A stretch of 64,000 nucleotides of DNA, taken from contig JOHN01000020.1 in assembly GCA_000719695.1 (NCBI GenBank), positions 1 to 64,000 of the forward strand, in the 5' to 3' direction. Positions 25,484-34,567 of this stretch are shown piece after piece (within the stretch, counting starts at the first letter, position 1; the number at the start of each line of letters is the position of its first letter). The notes under the pieces were generated by a model, which saw only the letters and a list, made by a program, of their open reading frames with translations, made no database searches and had not been told where the DNA came from. The position numbers and the translations under genes were made by a program. Origin of the DNA: Streptomyces sp. NRRL F-6131 (GTDB taxonomy: Bacteria > Actinomycetota > Actinomycetes > Streptomycetales > Streptomycetaceae).

Positions 25484-26833
25484 TCACGCCTCCCCGGCAC
25501 GGGCGGCCGGTGCCGGCACCGGTGCCTCAGCCGGCACCGCGACCGCCGCCACGGGTCCGGCCGTCGCCACGGGTCCGGCCGTCGCCGTCGTCGCGGTCGC
25601 GGTCGCCGGCGTCGTCGCCGTCCCCGTCGTCGGTGCCGACGGTCGGCGGACCAGGCCGGCTGCGACGGCGACGGCCAGGACGGCGACCGCGGCGCTGAAG
25701 GTGACCCCGGCGGTGCGCAGCCCGGTCGCCCGGACGAGCACGCCGACGCCGATCACCGGCACCGAGAGCATGGTGAACAGCACGGCGAAGAACGCGGAGA
25801 CCGCTTCGCCGCGCCGGTGCGGTTCCACCCCGCCGTTGATGCTGCCCAGTCCGGTGCCGATGGCCGTGCCGGTGGCGAGGCCGTTGACGCAGGCGCCGAG
25901 CAGCAGCGGCGGCAGTGTCCCGCCGAGCAGCGCACCGGCCACCAGTGCGGCGGCCAGCACCAGTCCGGCGCAGGCCAGCGGCAGCGTGCGGGTCGGCGGC
26001 AGGACGCGGACGAGCAGTTGCCCGACGGCGGTGGAGAGGAAGGCCAGGGCGACCACGAGCCCGGTGAGCGCGTGGTTGTGCAGGCCGAGCACGGTGGCCA
26101 GGAAGAGCCCGCTGACGGCGGTGAGCACGCCGGTGACGGCGAAGCCGGCGCCACCGGCGAGGGCGGCCCGCAGGAACGCGGGCCGGATGGCGGGCGGGAC
26201 GTGCAGCGGCTGGAGGCGCAGCCGGAACCGGGCGGCGGCGCGGACCTCGGCGGGGACCGTCTCGGGGACGGCGAACACGCCGAGCAGGGCGGCGCCGGTG
26301 AGGACGAGCGTCACGGTCCAGGGCAGTCGCAGCGGGGAACCGGCCCACTCGGCGAGGGCTCCGGCGAACAGGGTGCCGCCGGCCAGCCCGCCCATGTTGG
26401 CGGCCAGGGCGACGGTCTGGGCGCGCAGGCGGCGCTCGGGCGGGGCGAGGTCGAGCAGGGCGGCCGTGGCGGCGCCGGTCACCAGGGCGGCGCCGAAGCC
26501 GGAGAGGACCCGGGCGGCGAGCAGCCAGGGCAGCGAGTCGGCGGCCTCGAAGAGCGTGGCGGCGCCCGCGGCGAGCAGCAGGGCGGTGACGATGACGGGG
26601 CGTCGGCCGATCTGGTCGGAGAGGCGGCCGAGGGCGAGCAGGCCGGCGACGACGCCGAGCGCGTAGACGGCGAAGATCACCGTGACGGTGAACGTCGAGA
26701 AGCCGAAGGCGTGTTGGTAGAGCGGATAGAGCGGGGTCGGGACGGTGGTGCCGGCCATGGTGACCCAGAAGGCGAGGGCGACGGCGGCCGGGGCCAGCGG
26801 CCGGCCGGGGCGTCGGGGCGGTGCGGAGGGCAT
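25484..26833 (-). CDS. MFS transporter (drug:H+ antiporter-1 type)
   Basis: 449 aa, about 12 transmembrane helices. Motif A-like loop LALGRLSDQIGRRPVI between TM2 and TM3 and TM5 stretch NMGGLAGGTLFAGAL identify an MFS efflux permease. ATG 26833 after GAGGAG. The C-terminal tail is a Thr/Ala/Pro repeat (GTATTPATATATTATAG). Operonic with the tetR gene, promoter region carrying two 16-bp palindromes: a standard repressor/efflux pair. Substrate unknown. Confidence 0.9.
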   Translation of the reverse strand: MPSAPPRRPGRPLAPAAVALAFWVTMAGTTVPTPLYPLYQHAFGFSTFTVTVIFAVYALGVVAGLLALGRLSDQIGRRPVIVTALLLAAGAATLFEAADSLPWLLAARVLSGFGAALVTGAATAALLDLAPPERRLRAQTVALAANMGGLAGGTLFAGALAEWAGSPLRLPWTVTLVLTGAALLGVFAVPETVPAEVRAAARFRLRLQPLHVPPAIRPAFLRAALAGGAGFAVTGVLTAVSGLFLATVLGLHNHALTGLVVALAFLSTAVGQLLVRVLPPTRTLPLACAGLVLAAALVAGALLGGTLPPLLLGACVNGLATGTAIGTGLGSINGGVEPHRRGEAVSAFFAVLFTMLSVPVIGVGVLVRATGLRTAGVTFSAAVAVLAVAVAAGLVRRPSAPTTGTATTPATATATTATAGPVATAGPVAAVAVPAEAPVPAPAARAGEA

Positions 26834-26982
26834 GGGTGCTCCTCGGGGTGACGGTGGGTGGAGGAAGGGTGCCCGGGCGCGGTGCGGCGCGGGCGCGGCC
26901 ATGACGTGTCGGGCGCTGACGTCGGGGTCGCCCGTCCAGCGCGACGTACGGCCCGCGGATGCACGGGATCGGCAGAGAGGTG

Positions 26983-26998
26983 GACGCAACGTTGCGTC
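26983..26998. promoter_or_regulatory. TetR-type operator, copy 1
   Basis: Perfect 16-bp palindrome GACGCAACGTTGCGTC, 150 bp upstream of the MFS start. An identical copy follows at 27026, 43 bp centre to centre (about four helical turns). Confidence 0.75.
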
Positions 26999-27025
26999 TC
27001 GATCCGCATCAAGACGCTAACACTG

Positions 27026-27041
27026 GACGCAACGTTGCGTC
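27026..27041. promoter_or_regulatory. TetR-type operator, copy 2
   Basis: Second perfect copy of GACGCAACGTTGCGTC. The 27-bp sequence between the copies is locally AT-richer and probably contains the leftward MFS promoter. Confidence 0.75.
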
Positions 27042-27240
27042 TACCTTCATGGCGACGGCCCGGCCCGGCCCGGCCTCGGCTCGACCCCGGCCTGGCCCGG
27101 CCCGGTTCGACGTGACCCCGGGCCGGCCGGCGGTGCCCCTCGGTCGCCGGGTGTGCCCGGCGGCCCCGGTGCCCGTAGTTGACGACCCCGCAGGGCTCGC
27201 CCGGCCGCGCGCGACCCCTCGGCGAGTCCGAACAATTGTG
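27042..27240. other. Intergenic spacer between TetR operators and iron box
   Basis: Low-complexity GGCCCGGCCC/CTCGACCC-rich sequence with no gene. With the operator pair and the iron box it makes a 451-bp gap between the MFS start (26833) and dhbA start (27285). Confidence 0.5.
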
Positions 27241-27259
27241 TTAGGTTAGCCTTGCCTAA
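27241..27259. promoter_or_regulatory. Iron box (DmdR/IdeR-type) upstream of dhbA
   Basis: TTAGGTTAGCCTTGCCTAA, close to the 19-bp consensus TTAGGTTAGGCTAACCTAA, 25 bp before the dhbA GTG in an AT-richer patch. Fe(II)-loaded DmdR/IdeR binds such boxes and represses siderophore genes. Confidence 0.85.
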
Positions 27260-27284
27260 TGTCGCTGGTCGGAGGGGATTTTCA

Positions 27285-28124
27285 GTGCAGCAGTCCGAAC
27301 TCGCCGGCGCCGTGGCGATGGTCACCGGCGCCGGGCAGGGGATAGGCGCGGCGGTGACGCGCGCGCTCGTCGCCGCGGGCGCCGTCGTCGCGGCGGTCGA
27401 CCGCAACCCCGGTCCGCTCGCCGAGCTCGCGGACGAGCTGTCGGGCCGACCGGGCGACGCCACCCCGGGCGACCCCGCCCCCGAGGGCCGCGCCCCGGGC
27501 GGACCCGTCCACCCCTACCTGCTGGACGTCTCCGACGCGGCCGCCGTCGAGAAGACCGTCGAACTGATGGAGAGCCAACTCGGTCAGATCGGCATCCTGG
27601 TGAACGTCGCGGGAATCCTGCGTGCCGCCCCCGCCGTCGAACTCACCGACCAGGACTGGGCCGACACCTTCGCGGTCAACACCACCGGGGTCTTCCACAC
27701 CTCACGGGCGCTCGGCCGGCGGATGGCCGAACGCGGCGGCGGCGCCATCGTCACCGTCGGCTCCAACGCCGCGGGCGTGCCGCGCACCGGAATGGCCGCC
27801 TACGCGGCCTCCAAGGCGGCGGCCACCATGTTCACCCGCTGTCTCGGCCTGGAACTCGGCCGCTCCGGGGTGCGCTGCAACATCGTCTCGCCCGGCTCCA
27901 CCGACACCGAGATGCAGCGCGCGCTCTGGCACGACGACGCCGAGGCCGCCGAACGGCGCGTCATCGACGGCGACCCCACCAGCTACCGGGTCGGCATCCC
28001 GCTCGGCCGCATCGCCCAACCCGCCGACGTCGCCGAGGCGGTGGCCTTCCTGGTCTCCGACCGGGCCCGCCACATCACCATGCACGACCTCTACGTGGAC
28101 GGCGGCGCCACCCTGCGCGCCTGA
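27285..28124 (+). CDS. dhbA: 2,3-dihydro-2,3-dihydroxybenzoate dehydrogenase
   Basis: 279 aa SDR of the EntA/DhbA group: TGAGQGIG cofactor motif, NVAG motif, [24 protein letters not shown] (YxxxK) and [13 protein letters not shown]. It oxidises 2,3-dihydro-2,3-dihydroxybenzoate to 2,3-dihydroxybenzoate (DHB) with NAD. GTG 27285 follows GGAGGGG at seven bases; an upstream in-frame ATG at 27252 lies inside the iron box and has no ribosome site. First gene of the DHB operon, directly downstream of the iron box. An insertion of about 20 residues ([18 protein letters not shown]) lies after strand beta-3. Confidence 0.9.
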   Translation: MQQSELAGAVAMVTGAGQGIGAAVTRALVAAGAVVAAVDRNPGPLAELADELSGRPGDATPGDPAPEGRAPGGPVHPYLLDVSDAAAVEKTVELMESQLGQIGILVNVAGILRAAPAVELTDQDWADTFAVNTTGVFHTSRALGRRMAERGGGAIVTVGSNAAGVPRTGMAAYAASKAAATMFTRCLGLELGRSGVRCNIVSPGSTDTEMQRALWHDDAEAAERRVIDGDPTSYRVGIPLGRIAQPADVAEAVAFLVSDRARHITMHDLYVDGGATLRA

Positions 28125-28314
28125 CGCCAAACGGCTCCACCCCGGCCCGTCACGGCCCCGACGCCCGGGGCCGGCCGGCCGGGACGAACAGCACCCGGGG
28201 CCCGGCGCCCCACCGGGACCGCACCCCCACCGGGGCGCGTCCCGAACGACACCACCCGCCGACCGCCGCGACGAGCAGCGCCCCGGCGGCCACTCGCAGA
28301 CTGGGAGAATCCAG

Positions 28315-29507
28315 GTGACCACGGTGCACCACGCCCCCGCCGGGACGGACCACACCGTCATCGGCGCGGCCAGCGGGCTGCTGGGCCAGTATCGGGCCGC
28401 GCCCGACGAGGCGTTCTTCGCCTCCCCGACCCGCACGCTGCTCGCCGAGGGCGTGCACGCCCGGGTGCCCCAGGACGGGCGCCCGCTGGTCGACCGGGTC
28501 GCCGCGACCCTCGCCCGGGCCCGCGAGGACGGCGTCGAACGCCCGCTGGTGGTGGGCGCGGTGGCGTTCGACCACGACAGCCGGGCCGAACTCGTCGTCC
28601 CCGCCGCGCTCCGCACCTGCGGCGCCCTGCGCGACGACCCGCTGATCGCGCTGCCCGCCCCGGCCGCCGACCGGATCGACTGGACCGTCCGCCCGGTGCC
28701 CGCGCCCGAGGCGTACGGCGCGGGCGTCGCCGAGGCCGTGCAGCGGCTCCAGGGCGGCGAGTTGAGCAAGGTGGTGCTCTCCCGCACCCTGGAGCTGCAC
28801 GCCGACCGCCCGCTCGACCTGCCGGCGATCCTCCAGCGCCTCGGCCGCCGCGACCCCGGCGGCTACACCTTCGCCGTCCCCGCCGGCGGCGGCCGCACCC
28901 TCATCGGTGCCAGCCCCGAGCTGCTGCTCTCGCGCCGCGGCACCGCCGTGGTCGCCAACCCGCTGGCCGGCTCGGTGCCGCGCAGCGCCGACCTCGGCGA
29001 GGACGTCCGTCGCGCCGCCGCGCTGCTGGAGTCTCCCAAGGACCTCCAGGAGCACGCGTTCGTGGTGGACGCCATCCACGCCGCGCTCGCGCCGTACTGC
29101 CGCACCCTGGACGTGCCGGCCCGGCCCACCCTGGTGCGCACCGCCGCGATGTGGCACCTGGCCACCACCATCACCGGCGAACTGGCCGACCCGGACGTGT
29201 CCGCCCTGGAGCTGGCCGTCGCCCTGCACCCGACCCCGGCGGTCTGCGGCAGCCCGACCCCGCTCGCCCGCGAGGCGATCCGCGAGATCGAGCCGTTCGA
29301 CCGCGGCCTGTACACCGGCATGGTCGGCTGGGGCGACGCGGACGGCGACGGCGAGTGGGTGGTGACCCTGCGCTGCGCCGAGGCCGACGAGCGGACGCTG
29401 CGGGTGTTCGCCGGCGCGGGCGTCGTCGCCGACTCCCGCCCGGAGTCCGAACTCGCCGAGACCAGCGCCAAGTTCCGCACCTTCCTGGACGCCGCAGGGG
29501 TGCCGCA

Positions 29508-29511
<4 letters not shown>
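28315..29511 (+). CDS. dhbC: Isochorismate synthase
   Basis: 398 aa chorismate-utilising enzyme. Motifs in order: [66 protein letters not shown] and the C-terminal [18 protein letters not shown]. Converts chorismate to isochorismate, the first committed step to DHB. GTG 28315 follows GGGAG. Its stop overlaps the dhbE GTG (GTGA). The 190-bp gap to dhbA holds no gene or obvious terminator. Confidence 0.92.
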
Positions 29512-31289
<1,778 letters not shown>

Positions 31290-31292
<3 letters not shown>

Positions 31293-31409
31293 ACTCCCCC
31301 GACTTCCTGATCCCCCCGACTTCCTGAACTCCCCCGACTTCCTGATCCCCCCGACTTCCTGAACCCCCCGACTTCCTGAACCCCCCGACTTCCTGAACTT
31401 CCCGACACG
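31290..31409 (+). repeat. 17/18-bp tandem array beginning at the dhbE stop codon
   Basis: Six units of TGA[AT]C[TC]CCCCCGACTTCC-type starting at 31290, 31308, 31325, 31343, 31360 and 31377, plus a degraded seventh at 31394. Every unit begins TGA and the first TGA is the dhbE stop. Mixed 17- and 18-bp lengths place TGAs in all three frames. It fills the gap to dhbB. Confidence 0.9.
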
Positions 31410-31425
31410 TTAAGGACGCACCGCC

Positions 31426-32058
31426 GTGGGCCTGCCCCGCATCCCTTCCTATCCGATGCCCGCCACCGCCGAGCTGCCGGCCAACCGGGTCGACTGGACG
31501 GTCGACCCGTCCCGCGCCGTCCTGCTGGTGCACGACCTGCAGAACCACTTCCTGAACGCCTTCGACACGGCGGCCGCGCCGGTCACCGAGCTGTTCGCCA
31601 ACATCAACCGGCTGCGCGCCTGGGCCGCCGAGCACGGCGTGCCCGTCGTCTACTCGGCGCAGCCCGGCGGCCAGAGCGCCGAACAGCGGGGCCTCCAGCA
31701 GGACTTCTGGGGCCCGGGCATCCCGGACGACCCGTGGGCGGCGGCCGTCGCCGACGCGGTCGCCCCGGTCGAGGGCGACCGCCTGCTCACCAAGTGGAAG
31801 TACAGCGCCTTCGTCCGCACCGACCTGGACGAACTGCTGCGCGAGCAGGGCCGCGACGAGCTGGTGATCACCGGCGTGTACGCGCACATCGGGGTGCAAG
31901 CGACCGCCTGCGACGCCTGGATGCGGGACATCCGGGCCTTCGTGGTGGCCGACGCGGTCGCCGACTTCGGCGCGGACGAGCACCGCGCCGCGCTCAGCTG
32001 GGTGGCGGGGCGCTGCGGCGTCGTCACCGGCACCGACGCCGTACTGGAAGGGAAGTGA
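31426..32058 (+). CDS. dhbB: Isochorismatase (no carrier domain)
   Basis: 210 aa isochorismatase-fold hydrolase. Motifs: RAVLLVHDLQNHF (catalytic Asp), VVYSAQPGGQS, DFWGPGIPDD, LTKWKYSAFVRTDLDELL (catalytic Lys) and ITGVYAHIGVQATACDAWMRDI. Splits the vinyl ether of isochorismate giving 2,3-dihydro-2,3-dihydroxybenzoate and pyruvate. Unlike E. coli EntB it ends without an aryl carrier domain, which is encoded by the next gene. GTG 31426 with AAGGA upstream. Confidence 0.92.
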   Translation: MGLPRIPSYPMPATAELPANRVDWTVDPSRAVLLVHDLQNHFLNAFDTAAAPVTELFANINRLRAWAAEHGVPVVYSAQPGGQSAEQRGLQQDFWGPGIPDDPWAAAVADAVAPVEGDRLLTKWKYSAFVRTDLDELLREQGRDELVITGVYAHIGVQATACDAWMRDIRAFVVADAVADFGADEHRAALSWVAGRCGVVTGTDAVLEGK

Positions 32059-32063
32059 CGGGC

Positions 32064-32288
32064 ATGGCCTTCACCGTGGAGCGGATCCGGGCCGAGGTCG
32101 CCGACCTGCTCGGCGAGGACCCGGCGGACATCCCGCTGGACGAGAACCTGGCCGACTGGGGCCTGGACTCGGTGCGGCTGATGTCGCTGGCCGAGCGCTG
32201 GCGGGCCGAGGGCGCGGACGTGGCCTTCCTCCAGCTGGCCGAGCGCCCGGCCGTCGAGGCCTGGGCCGAACTGCTCGGCGCGTCCTGA
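32064..32288 (+). CDS. Stand-alone aryl carrier protein
   Basis: 74 aa acyl carrier fold. The phosphopantetheine site is in WGLDSVRLMSL (Ser about residue 37), with the flanking Arg after DSV as in aryl carrier proteins. It would carry DHB loaded by DhbE to the first condensation domain of DhbF. Five bases after dhbB and its stop shares a base with the next ATG (TGATG). A separate carrier is also how other streptomycete catechol-siderophore loci are built. Confidence 0.9.
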   Translation: MAFTVERIRAEVADLLGEDPADIPLDENLADWGLDSVRLMSLAERWRAEGADVAFLQLAERPAVEAWAELLGAS

Positions 32289-33070
32289 TGGAGCCCGGCA
32301 CGGCGGCGCGGCCGTCGAGAGCGCAGAAGTGGCCGTCGACCACGGTGGTCGGCCCGATCGAGGCGCAGGCCGCGCGGACGCCGGACGCCCCGGCGCTGCT
32401 GCCGGCCGGCGGGGCGGCGGTGAGCTACGGCGAGTTGAACGCCGCGGCGAACCGGATGGCGCGCTGCCTGGCGGACCGCGGCGCCCGCCCCGGTACGGTC
32501 GTCGGCCTGGCGCTCACCCGCCCGGTCGACCTCGTGCCCGTGCTGCTGGCGGTGGCCAAGTCGGGTGCGGCGTACCTGCCGTTGGACCCGGACGACGCGC
32601 CGGGGCGGCTCTCCTGGCTGCTGGCGGACGCGGCGCCGGTCTGCGTGGTCGGCGAGGGTGTGCCGGACGCGGAGCGGCCGAGCGTCGCCGAGCTGGCCGG
32701 CCGGGCGGTCACCGACCCGCCGCGGGCGCTCACGCCGCAGCACCCGCTGTGCCGGGCGTACGGGCCGGGCGGGCGTCCGGCCGGGGTGTGGACGGCGCAC
32801 GCCGAGGTCGACCGCCGGGTGCGTGAGCTGCAGGCCGTGTACGGGCTGGGCCCGGGCGACCGGGTGCTGCAACTCGGGCTGCCGCTGTGGGAGTTCCTGT
32901 GGCCGCTGCGGACCGGGGCGGCGCTGGTGCTGGCCGATCCGGACCGGCCGGGCGAGGTCGGCGAGCTGGTCCGGGAGGCCGGGGTGACCGCGCTGCGGGC
33001 GGCCCCGGCGGTGCTCGGCGAGCTGCTGCCCGAGCCGGGGCCGGTGCACCTGGTCCCGGAGCGGGGCTGA
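32288..33070 (+). CDS. Degenerate, truncated NRPS adenylation-domain protein
   Basis: 260 aa. Clear adenylation A1 (VSYGELNAAANRMARCL) and A2 ([16 protein letters not shown]) motifs, but the P-loop A3 (TSGSTGxPKG) is replaced by CRAYGPGGRPAGVW, and the chain ends before A5, so ATP binding and substrate pocket are incomplete. It keeps a healthy start, coupled to the carrier protein stop by TGATG, and no internal stop. Either a decaying remnant of an NRPS module or a non-catalytic retained fragment. Followed after 60 bp by heptad element C. Confidence 0.7.
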   Translation: MEPGTAARPSRAQKWPSTTVVGPIEAQAARTPDAPALLPAGGAAVSYGELNAAANRMARCLADRGARPGTVVGLALTRPVDLVPVLLAVAKSGAAYLPLDPDDAPGRLSWLLADAAPVCVVGEGVPDAERPSVAELAGRAVTDPPRALTPQHPLCRAYGPGGRPAGVWTAHAEVDRRVRELQAVYGLGPGDRVLQLGLPLWEFLWPLRTGAALVLADPDRPGEVGELVREAGVTALRAAPAVLGELLPEPGPVHLVPERG

Positions 33071-33124
33071 CGCCGGGTCCGGGGCGGGGCGGGGCGTCGG
33101 CCGACGGGCGCGGCCGGCAGGTAC

Positions 33125-33217
33125 GGCGGCTGACAAATGACAGCTGACAGATAACAGATTTCAGATGACAGATAACAGCTGACAGATTCTGAAATCTGTC
33201 AGCTGTCATCTGTCAGT
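33125..33217 (-). repeat. Heptad repeat element C with long hairpin
   Basis: On the minus strand the units run, ending at the left, with ATCTGAA, ATCTGTT, ATCTGTC, AGCTGTC, ATTTGTC and terminal AGCCGCC, as in elements A and B. Positions 33166-33188 pair with 33193-33215 (23 bp, one mismatch, CTGA loop). It lies between the convergent adenylation-fragment and M20 genes and can serve as a bidirectional terminator. Confidence 0.9.
33166..33215. terminator. Hairpin inside heptad element C (bidirectional terminator candidate)
   Basis: Near-perfect stem: arms 33166-33188 and 33193-33215, one A-C mismatch, four-base loop. Unusually AT-rich for this DNA. Position between convergent genes fits a shared terminator. 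Confidence 0.6.
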
Positions 33218-33242
33218 CCCCGCACGGGTCAGCCGCCGGGGG

Positions 33243-34439
33243 TCACCCCCGGGCAGCCGCGAAGTCGGCCGCCGTCCAGGCCATCGCGACCGCGCCGTCC
33301 AGGATCGCGCGGTCCGCCTCCGGCGAGACGGCGGCCTCGACGAACGCGGCCTCGTGCGGACCGCAGGCGCCGCCGGTGATGTCCAGCACCGGGTGGATGG
33401 CCGGCACCACGTGGGAGACGTTGCCCATGTCGGTGCAGGCGAACGGCCCGCTCTCGACCGGCTCCGGGCGGCCCATTGCCGCGGCGTTGGCCCGCCAGAG
33501 CGCGAGCAGTCCGCGGTCGCTGCGGAAGTCCAGGTAGTCCGGCTCGGGCCGGGTCAGTTCGACCTCGCACCCGGTGGCCAGCGCGCCCGCCCGGAAGCAG
33601 TCCTCGACCCGGGCGCGCAGGGCCGCGAGGTCCTCGGCGGCCGAGGTCCGGATCTCGTACTCGGCGGTGGCGCTGTCGGGGATCAGGTTGGGGGCCGTTC
33701 CGGCGGCCGTGGTGATGCCGTGCACCCGCCAGTGCGGCGGCAGTTGCTGGCGCAGCAGCCCGAGCGCGACCTGGGCGACGGTGAGGGCGTCGGCGGCGTT
33801 GCGCCCCTCGTGCGGGTTGAGGCTCGGGTGGGCGGCGCGGCCGGTGTAGCGGACGGAGAGGGTGCCGAGTGCGAAGGAGTGGAAGTCGGCGACCTCCACC
33901 GGGCAGGGGTGGACCATCATCGCGGCGTCCACGCCGTCGAAGGCGCCCGCGTCCAGCAGCAGCGCCTTGCCGGCCCCGCGTTCCTCGGCGGGTGCGCCGA
34001 TCACCCGCACGGTGAGCCCGAGCCGGTCGGCGTGGGGGGCGAGGCCGAGGGCGGCGCCCAGGCCGGCGGCGGCGATGAGGTTGTGGCCGCAGGCGTGACC
34101 GAGCCCGGGCAGGGCGTCGTACTCGCAGACCACCGCGACGGTGACCGGCCCGCTGCCGGTGCTCGCGCTGAACGCGGTGGGCAGGCCGGGCGCGCCGGGG
34201 GTGACGGAGTAGCCGTGCTCGCGCAGCAGTTGGGCGCACCACTCGGCGGCCCGGTGTTCCTCGAACGCGATCTCCGGGTGGGCGTGGATCCGGCGGCTGA
34301 GCGCCAGCAGGTCGTCCCGGTGGGCGAGGACGCGCTCGCGCACGGCGTCCTTGAGCGCCGGGTCGGCCGACCCGGCGGTGGCCGACCCGGTGGTGACCGC
34401 GGGCTCGCTCGCGGGCAGGCTCGCGTTCAGGGGGGACAT
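33243..34439 (-). CDS. M20-family amidohydrolase (aminoacylase/AbgB-like)
   Basis: 398 aa. Metal-binding motifs: LSRRIHAHPEIAFEEHRA, CEYDALPGLGHACGHN, APAEERGAG (Glu-Glu), MMVHPCP and the dimerisation-domain start SVRYTGRAAHPSL, plus GPFACTDMGNVSHVVPAIHP. Such enzymes cleave N-acyl amino acids or peptides. ATG 34439 after GGAGG. It is divergent from dhbF and shares the iron box at 34501, with TATTGT (34495-34490 on the minus strand) as plausible -10, so it should be iron-repressed. A role in trimming DHB-amino acid shunt products or hydrolysed siderophore is an inference. Confidence 0.85.
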   Translation of the reverse strand: MSPLNASLPASEPAVTTGSATAGSADPALKDAVRERVLAHRDDLLALSRRIHAHPEIAFEEHRAAEWCAQLLREHGYSVTPGAPGLPTAFSASTGSGPVTVAVVCEYDALPGLGHACGHNLIAAAGLGAALGLAPHADRLGLTVRVIGAPAEERGAGKALLLDAGAFDGVDAAMMVHPCPVEVADFHSFALGTLSVRYTGRAAHPSLNPHEGRNAADALTVAQVALGLLRQQLPPHWRVHGITTAAGTAPNLIPDSATAEYEIRTSAAEDLAALRARVEDCFRAGALATGCEVELTRPEPDYLDFRSDRGLLALWRANAAAMGRPEPVESGPFACTDMGNVSHVVPAIHPVLDITGGACGPHEAAFVEAAVSPEADRAILDGAVAMAWTAADFAAARG

Positions 34440-34500
34440 CGGCGCCTCCGGGGCTGTCAGGGCCCGCCTCCCGGCAGGCTGTTGACCAGACAATATGCAG

Positions 34501-34519
34501 ATAGCTTAGGCTAACCTAA
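34501..34519. promoter_or_regulatory. Iron box in the M20/dhbF divergent promoter
   Basis: ATAGCTTAGGCTAACCTAA matches the 19-bp iron-box consensus at 17 positions. TTGACC at 34482-34487 is a plausible -35 for dhbF with the box covering the -10. It serves both divergent starts (34439 and 34568). Confidence 0.88.
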
Positions 34520-34567
34520 GTTGGCAGTAGGCGTTCCGTTCGCCGGACCCGAGGAGCTTTCAGAACC

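Noticed and set aside
26983..27041. Paired 16-bp palindromes as ends of a small insertion element
   Set aside because: Each copy is self-complementary, no target duplication is visible, and position upstream of an MFS/tetR operon fits operators better.
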